Source of the DNA: JAICMB01 sp035295125
GTDB taxonomy: Bacteria; Acidobacteriota; Terriglobia; Bryobacterales; Bryobacteraceae
NCBI GenBank assembly: GCA_035295125.1
Contig: DATGJP010000095.1
Span: 310,001-374,000 of the forward strand
Length of the DNA stretch: 64,000 nt
Reading direction: 5' to 3'
In this document: positions 59,679-64,000 of the stretch, piece after piece
Numbering within the stretch: position 1 is the first letter of the stretch
Layout of the letters: each line of letters starts with the position of its first letter
Program-made: the position numbers and the translations under genes
The notes under the pieces: model-generated
Seen by the model: only the letters and a program-made list of their open reading frames with translations
Database searches by the model: none
What the model was told of the DNA's origin: nothing

Positions 59679-61802
59679 CTCAGCCCCCTCTTGGTCCCGC
59701 TGGGGATCCGCCCCGACCAACCTCAAAATCTGCTCCGAGAGGGTGTTTAGCGTGTTAGTGATCCGATCCGTCTCTGCATTAATCAGCGTGTACCGGTCTG
59801 CCTCGGCGTGCGCCGTGTGCACTAGCGCCCGGTGGTCCGCTCGCAAATCCGGCACATCCGTTCGCGTCACTGGTGAGCCGCGCAGAGCCGCCGCCAAATA
59901 GTACAGCGTCAACTCAACATCATCGGCGAACTTCTTGAACGTCGGCCGCGGCGGCGCCGGCCTGCTGGTCAGCAACCCCGCCTCCATGGCCATCAACGCG
60001 TGCGCCAGCCGATGCGTGGTCGCGAGAATCGCCCCAAGACTCTGCAGAACCTGAGCAGGCGTCCCCGGTTCGCTCGCAATGCGATCCACGGAAGCCTGCA
60101 CATTCGACCGCGCCAGCCTGCCCCCCAGCCGTGCCGCATCCAATTCGCGATCCAGCCGCGACTCCGGATGCTGGTACGCGTTCCTGACAACACGGAAGTA
60201 GTCGCGATAGCAGTCCAGCAAGCGAGCCAAAACCTCCGCCACCACCGTTCGCTCCCACGTCGGCCAGAGCCAATAAGCAATGAGCGCCAACACGCCGCCG
60301 GCCGTCGTGTTGATGCCGCGTGCGAGCATGACCTGCTGCGGCGGAACACCCGTGATCGCAACCAGCAATACCACCATCCCGGTCACAAACGTGGCAAACA
60401 CGCCATAATTTGCGGGACCGAAACACCGCATCAGAAACATTACCGGGACAATCAGCACAACATCGCCGGCCGCCGACGTATGCAAAAAATGGAATAACCC
60501 GGTCGCAAGCAGCAAGCCGACCAGTGTGCCCGATAAGCGCAGCACGCCGCGGCTGAACGTCGTCGTGAAATCCGGCTTCAAAATGATCGCAATCGTCATT
60601 GGCAGCCAGTAGCTGCGCTGCAAATCGGCCACATGCCCAATGGAATCCCCAATCGCGATACAAGCCGCCAGCCGCAGCGCATGCCGGCATGCTGTCGAAC
60701 GCAGGCTCAAGTTCGCCAACAGAATTGCTACCGTGCTCCCGAGCTGAAGCCGGCGCGGCTTTCGCGCCTCGGCCCTCGCAAACTCCGTATGCCCGGCCGG
60801 CGAAGCACGAGAGGCCAAATCCAAGGCCGCCCGAAGCTGCCCCGCCAATGCATCGATCTGAAACGCCGCATCCCCGGCAATCGCATTATTGGCCGCACGC
60901 AGCCAATCCGCCGCGTCATTTACATCCCTCAAGTCCATCGCTGGTGGAGTCTGGCCCGATATCAACGCGTCCGCTACCGCACGAAGCACCACTGCCGCGC
61001 TCTGGAACAAGCTTTGCAATATATGGCCCTCGCGGCTGTCAGGAGACTCGCGCTCAAGCCGAATTCGAGAGCGCATCAGGGCCAGCAGGCTGAGCCGCAT
61101 CCGTTCCGCCTGGCTCAGCAAGGCCAGCAGCCGCTCCGCTTCCACGGCGTGGTCCCGATTCAACGCCGACAGTGCTTGTTGCGATTTTGTGCTCTGCCCG
61201 CTGGCTGGAGGAGCCTCTAGAGGCTGCAACGGCATCTCCGTAAATCGCGCCAGTTCCAGATACAGCTCCCGCAACGACCGGCGCTCCAACTGGTACCGCC
61301 GGACCGGCCACAACGCGAGGGAAAGCGACGTTTGGAACAGTCCGCCACCGAGCGCCATCAGTCCCGCAAGAAACGCCTGCATTGGAGGCATCGGACGCGA
61401 CGCGAAAACAACCAGTGTGACCAAACTAACCGAGCCCAGGTCCGCAGCGGACTGATCCAGCGCCACCATCATCCCCGCGGCAAAGGCCCAAACGGTGGCC
61501 ACCGTCACAGTCATGACCGCGCTCCACCCTGTCGCGGCGCCCACAAAAACACCCAGCGCCACCAGCAGGCTGGCCAGAACCATCCGGCGCGCCCGCTCGC
61601 GATACGTCTCTGCGCTATCGGAAAACGAAACGTTCAACGCCCCGCTTGCCGCCACCACTCCAGCCCCGACGTTGTTCGTCGCCACCCCAATCGCCAGCGG
61701 GACCGCAACACCAATCGTGTTGCGCAGCGCAATCCAGGGATTGATCTTAGTGGAATCGAACCGGAAGACGGCGTCAATCAGCGCCTTGGGCATTCGCAGC
61801 AT
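59667..61802 (-). CDS. FUSC-family (YccS/aromatic acid exporter-like) membrane protein
   Basis: 711 residues. Two blocks of about five to six helices: ~25-165 (RNTIGVAVPLAIGVATNNVG, VVFASRPMPPMQAFLAG) and ~365-510 (HALRLAACIAIGDSIGHVA, SYWLPMTIAIILKPDFTTTF), each followed by a helical cytoplasmic part. RSYWLPMTIAIILKPD is the FUSC hallmark. Likely exports organic acids or other small toxic compounds. ATG at 61802. Its 3' end shares 12 bases with the STAS gene. Confidence 0.9.
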   Translation of the reverse strand: MLRMPKALIDAVFRFDSTKINPWIALRNTIGVAVPLAIGVATNNVGAGVVAASGALNVSFSDSAETYRERARRMVLASLLVALGVFVGAATGWSAVMTVTVATVWAFAAGMMVALDQSAADLGSVSLVTLVVFASRPMPPMQAFLAGLMALGGGLFQTSLSLALWPVRRYQLERRSLRELYLELARFTEMPLQPLEAPPASGQSTKSQQALSALNRDHAVEAERLLALLSQAERMRLSLLALMRSRIRLERESPDSREGHILQSLFQSAAVVLRAVADALISGQTPPAMDLRDVNDAADWLRAANNAIAGDAAFQIDALAGQLRAALDLASRASPAGHTEFARAEARKPRRLQLGSTVAILLANLSLRSTACRHALRLAACIAIGDSIGHVADLQRSYWLPMTIAIILKPDFTTTFSRGVLRLSGTLVGLLLATGLFHFLHTSAAGDVVLIVPVMFLMRCFGPANYGVFATFVTGMVVLLVAITGVPPQQVMLARGINTTAGGVLALIAYWLWPTWERTVVAEVLARLLDCYRDYFRVVRNAYQHPESRLDRELDAARLGGRLARSNVQASVDRIASEPGTPAQVLQSLGAILATTHRLAHALMAMEAGLLTSRPAPPRPTFKKFADDVELTLYYLAAALRGSPVTRTDVPDLRADHRALVHTAHAEADRYTLINAETDRITNTLNTLSEQILRLVGADPQRDQEGAELLH

Positions 61803-61810
61803 GTACGATA

Positions 61811-61847
61811 AGCTTCAGCCTGTCTGAGCAGGCAGCTTCAGCTTGTC
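61811..61847. repeat. Direct 14-mers and hairpin between the FUSC and transglycosylase genes
   Basis: AGCTTCAGCCTGTC (61811-61824) and AGCTTCAGCTTGTC (61834-61847) differ at one base; the second is identical to 41623-41636. Between them GCCTG and CAGGC (61818-61822 and 61829-61833) form an inner stem. The element fills nearly the whole 48-base gap. Confidence 0.6.
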
Positions 61848-61850
61848 ATT

Positions 61851-63314
61851 CTAGCCCTTGGCCGCCAACGCGTCCTGATAAACCTGTGTGAAGAAATCGC
61901 GCGAAGAAGGAGAGCATCCGATATGAATGATCCCGTCATTGATTAAACGGAACCCCAGGTATCCATCCCACCCCATCTCGTCCAGAATGAAGTTCAAACA
62001 CTCCCGCTCGCTCGGCGGCAGATCCTCGGTCGAGATGTCGAAGACCTGGCCGGTGCAATGCACCGGAATCTCGCTCCCCGGCTCCCGCCGCCTCTCCTGT
62101 TCCACCGTGTTTACCAGCTCCGTCACTCGCAGAGGGACAAACTGCTCGTTCCGCGAGCTCAGTCCATCGAATAGCCGATGGGTCTCCCAGGCAATGTAAA
62201 GCAATGTGCCCACGGTTGAAGGCGCCGCTTGCTCGTACAGATCCTGAAGATCCGGGTCCGAGGAATACGTCTGCAGCGCAAAACCGAAATAATCCGGCTT
62301 CTTGAAAACTTTCACCAGCCCTTTGCCGGACGCGCGGCGTAAATCGTCATAGTTGTGGTACAGAAGATCCTCGCCCTTCAGCCACACAACGAGCCGTTGA
62401 TCGGCGCGATGCGAAGGATCGGCATCGTTCCGGTACTCCACGAACAATTTTCGGAAATCCTCAGGACTGCTCTGATACAACTGCAGCAGTTCCCGCGCGC
62501 GCATCACACGAAACCAATACGTTGGCGAATAGTCCCGCTGCATGTGGAACGAAATCGCCTCAAACAGCTCGCGATGATACGCCGGACTTGCGGCAAAGAA
62601 CATCGACGCCACCGTATGCGGCTGATCGGTCTTCAACGCCGCCTGCGCCAGCGACTGCATATCCCCGACGCAACCCTCCCCGCAATGGTAGGCAAACACC
62701 GCCCAATCCTGGCCGCCAAACTTCGTCACCATGCGCGCAAGGTACTTCGCCGCCGCCGGAATCGCGCGTTCCGGAATCAGCCGGTCATCGCGCACCGTCA
62801 CCACGTACGGCGTCTTGTGGCGCACCGTCCGCGTCACGGTCCTGCCGTTTTTCAAGGTGACCTGCTTCTTCTCGCTGGTCGTTTTATACCGCGTCACGTG
62901 GACGATCTTCAGCCCCGCCGCCCGACCCGTGGCCTCGGAAAACTGCATGATGCCCTTCGGCCCCGCTGAGCTTTCCGCGTAAGGATTCCCGAAGCTCTCG
63001 AGATAGCACATGGCCGCCAGCATATCGGCGGGAAAGCCGCTGGCGGCAGCCGATAACTGGAAAATCCGCTGCAGCTTGGGATCGCCGACCCTTTGTGCAC
63101 CGGCCAGCGCATCGGGGTCGCGCATGATGATGAAAGTCTGCGACTCGATCATGCGCTTGGTACGGATTTCCACCACGTCCTGCGTGATGCCCATCCGTTC
63201 GGCGCCAAGACCGACCAATTGATGCGCCGGCTTGAAATACTCGGCGTGATAGGAATTTCCCGCCGATCCAAGCAGCGCTAGCAGGATGAAAACCGAAAGA
63301 GCAAGAGGCCTCAC
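61851..63314 (-). CDS. Lytic transglycosylase with M15-like C-terminal domain
   Basis: 487 residues with signal peptide (MRPLALSVFILLALLGSAG). Residues ~85-240 are an SLT-type muramidase: catalytic Glu106 in CYLESFGNP, then SSAGPKGIMQFSEATGR and AVFAYHCGEG. The C-terminal ~90 residues carry VHCTGQVFDIS (His419, Asp426; the HxxGxxxD zinc motif of M15 DD-peptidases) and DGIIHIGC (His464), so a second peptidoglycan-active domain is likely, though a full zinc site is not proven. It lies 11 bases downstream of eutC on the same strand and could be co-transcribed by chance proximity. Confidence 0.85.
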   Translation of the reverse strand: MRPLALSVFILLALLGSAGNSYHAEYFKPAHQLVGLGAERMGITQDVVEIRTKRMIESQTFIIMRDPDALAGAQRVGDPKLQRIFQLSAAASGFPADMLAAMCYLESFGNPYAESSAGPKGIMQFSEATGRAAGLKIVHVTRYKTTSEKKQVTLKNGRTVTRTVRHKTPYVVTVRDDRLIPERAIPAAAKYLARMVTKFGGQDWAVFAYHCGEGCVGDMQSLAQAALKTDQPHTVASMFFAASPAYHRELFEAISFHMQRDYSPTYWFRVMRARELLQLYQSSPEDFRKLFVEYRNDADPSHRADQRLVVWLKGEDLLYHNYDDLRRASGKGLVKVFKKPDYFGFALQTYSSDPDLQDLYEQAAPSTVGTLLYIAWETHRLFDGLSSRNEQFVPLRVTELVNTVEQERRREPGSEIPVHCTGQVFDISTEDLPPSERECLNFILDEMGWDGYLGFRLINDGIIHIGCSPSSRDFFTQVYQDALAAKG

Positions 63315-63325
63315 TATGTTCTATT

Positions 63326-64000
63326 CTATGTTGACGTCGGAAGTGAATCGCCGTTTCGTTCTTTCAACCGCACTCCTGTTAACTTCAGCCGCTGTGCCTC
63401 ATTCATCAAAAATTTGAGCTTCGCCGCCGCGGCCTCAAAGCTGAGTCCGCCCGGACGGATGTTCGAAATGCAGTTGCGCTCCGCATCGGTAGTCTTCCCA
63501 GGTACCGGTTTCCACGTCAGGTACACGCCCAAGCTGTCAGGCGAGCTCAACCCCGGCCGTTCCCCAATCAACACCGCTACCATCTCCGAGCCCAGCAAAG
63601 ACGCAACCTCATCCCCAATCGCCACCCGCCCTTGCTCGACGATCACCACTGGCCCATCGACCGCCACCGTCTTCAACAATGCGACAGCGTGCCGCTGCAC
63701 CGCCAACGCCGAAAGCCCGTCAGTGATGCAGGCTGTCAGCCTGCGCGGCGGTAGGCAACCGCCGCAAAAACTAATCAGCTTTTCCCTTGACTCTCCGCTC
63801 AATACCCGCCCCAAATCCGGCCGTCGTAAATAGACTTCCCTGTCCCTCGCCGCACTAGCGAGCGCAACCACCCCCGCCCCCAGCCCCTCAACCTCCATCA
63901 TGAGCGCCCTCACATCCAGCCTGGCATGAACCGCATCCCGAGCCTGAGCATGAGCCATCTGGAAATCCAGCATCTCGGCAGTAGGCAAACTGCTGCCCGC
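63326..64000 (-). CDS. eutC: Ethanolamine ammonia-lyase small subunit, 5' end outside window
   Basis: Light chain of the adenosylcobalamin enzyme that splits ethanolamine to acetaldehyde and ammonia. The frame is open to base 64000 and begins within the family segment SLPTAEMLDFQMAHAQARDAVH; the true start lies beyond the edge. Conserved parts: ITDGLSALAVQRHA, VEQGRVAIGDEVA, IGERPGLSSPDSLG, and AERNCISNIRPGGL near the B12 and substrate site. Just before ITDGLSA there is an extra Cys/Pro/Arg-rich stretch (FCGGCLPPRRLTAC) encoded by a double-hairpin palindrome, apparently an in-frame insertion. eutB should lie upstream. Confidence 0.92.
   Translation of the reverse strand, partial: AGSSLPTAEMLDFQMAHAQARDAVHARLDVRALMMEVEGLGAGVVALASAARDREVYLRRPDLGRVLSGESREKLISFCGGCLPPRRLTACITDGLSALAVQRHAVALLKTVAVDGPVVIVEQGRVAIGDEVASLLGSEMVAVLIGERPGLSSPDSLGVYLTWKPVPGKTTDAERNCISNIRPGGLSFEAAAAKLKFLMNEAQRLKLTGVRLKERNGDSLPTST
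63728..63765. repeat. Double-hairpin palindromic element inserted within eutC
   Basis: GCAGGCT-GTC-AGCCTGC (63728-63744) followed by GCGGCGGT, 5 bases, ACCGCCGC (63745-63765). The same two-stem plan and the same leading GATGCAGGCT appear at 22670-22707. It keeps the eutC frame open and adds about a dozen residues relative to the usual family spacing. Confidence 0.8.

Noticed and set aside
1..64000. tRNA or rRNA genes
   Set aside because: No cloverleaf-like or rRNA-like sequence was noticed in any intergenic gap, all of which are under 300 bases; a covariance-model scan would be needed to exclude short ncRNAs.

Overview
The window looks like a chromosomal segment of a GC-rich, outer-membrane-bearing member of the Acidobacteriota, most likely close to Solibacter/Bryobacter. 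Lineage clues are a PadR regulator followed by a MacB/FtsX-type 'duplicated orphan permease' (55846-58933), a Solibacter-type linker of the kind that begins VNAAS...APGS inside a secreted glycosidase (6240-9887), and a sensor-like beta-propeller protein with an N-terminal domain I associate with Acidobacteria (27322-29430). A beta-barrel porin and a heptose adenylyltransferase indicate a diderm cell. I see no rRNA, tRNA, CRISPR array, transposase or phage gene. No gap between genes exceeds 300 bases.

Layout. 1-4011: start of a biotin carboxylase (minus, cut by the window edge), divergent from a core block rplM-rpsI-rpsB-tsf-pyrH. 4135-9887: a secreted esterase divergent from a secreted GH16-GH3 fusion predicted to take beta-1,3-glucan to glucose. 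9931-14382: aldo/keto reductase, small secreted Cys-rich protein, di-haem peroxidase, sugar-binding lipoprotein and an alpha/beta-hydrolase homologue lacking catalytic residues. 14407-17118: Flp-type pilin, serS, citrate synthase. 17211-19545: a TetR repressor divergent from a RetSat/CrtI-like flavoenzyme, with two matching operators between them. 19500-27301: rfaE2, porin, membrane protein, a TIR-domain cassette between 33-bp direct repeats, DUF2891 protein, bifunctional penicillin-binding protein, TPR protein. 27322-30283: beta-propeller protein divergent from an NlpC/P60-like protein.

30405-39064 is a tightly packed minus-strand run of seven genes, probably one operon: patatin lipase, NtrC-type regulator, sensor kinase, lipoprotein, two polytopic membrane proteins resembling lipid-linked-sugar glycosyltransferases, and a HAD phosphatase. 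It starts from a recognisable promoter opposite a large PIG-L deacetylase. 41647-43478 pairs a 51-residue membrane protein with a sodium:solute symporter. 43578-49736 encodes a 2052-residue secreted repeat protein. 49862-64000 holds an ECHDC3-like crotonase, a membrane glycosyltransferase-like protein with galU, a NIPSNAP protein, a VOC-ArsR-SRPBCC operon, the PadR-permease pair, a STAS protein, a FUSC transporter, a lytic transglycosylase with an M15-like tail, and the 3' part of eutC.

The most interesting structures beyond the gene list are: (i) the TIR cassette, inserted between two copies of a 33-bp sequence that contains the start codons of both flanking genes; (ii) a family of short double-hairpin palindromes scattered between genes, one copy of which lies in frame inside eutC; (iii) the two identical-geometry TetR operators over a near-consensus promoter; and (iv) the seven-gene lipase/two-component/glycosyltransferase run.
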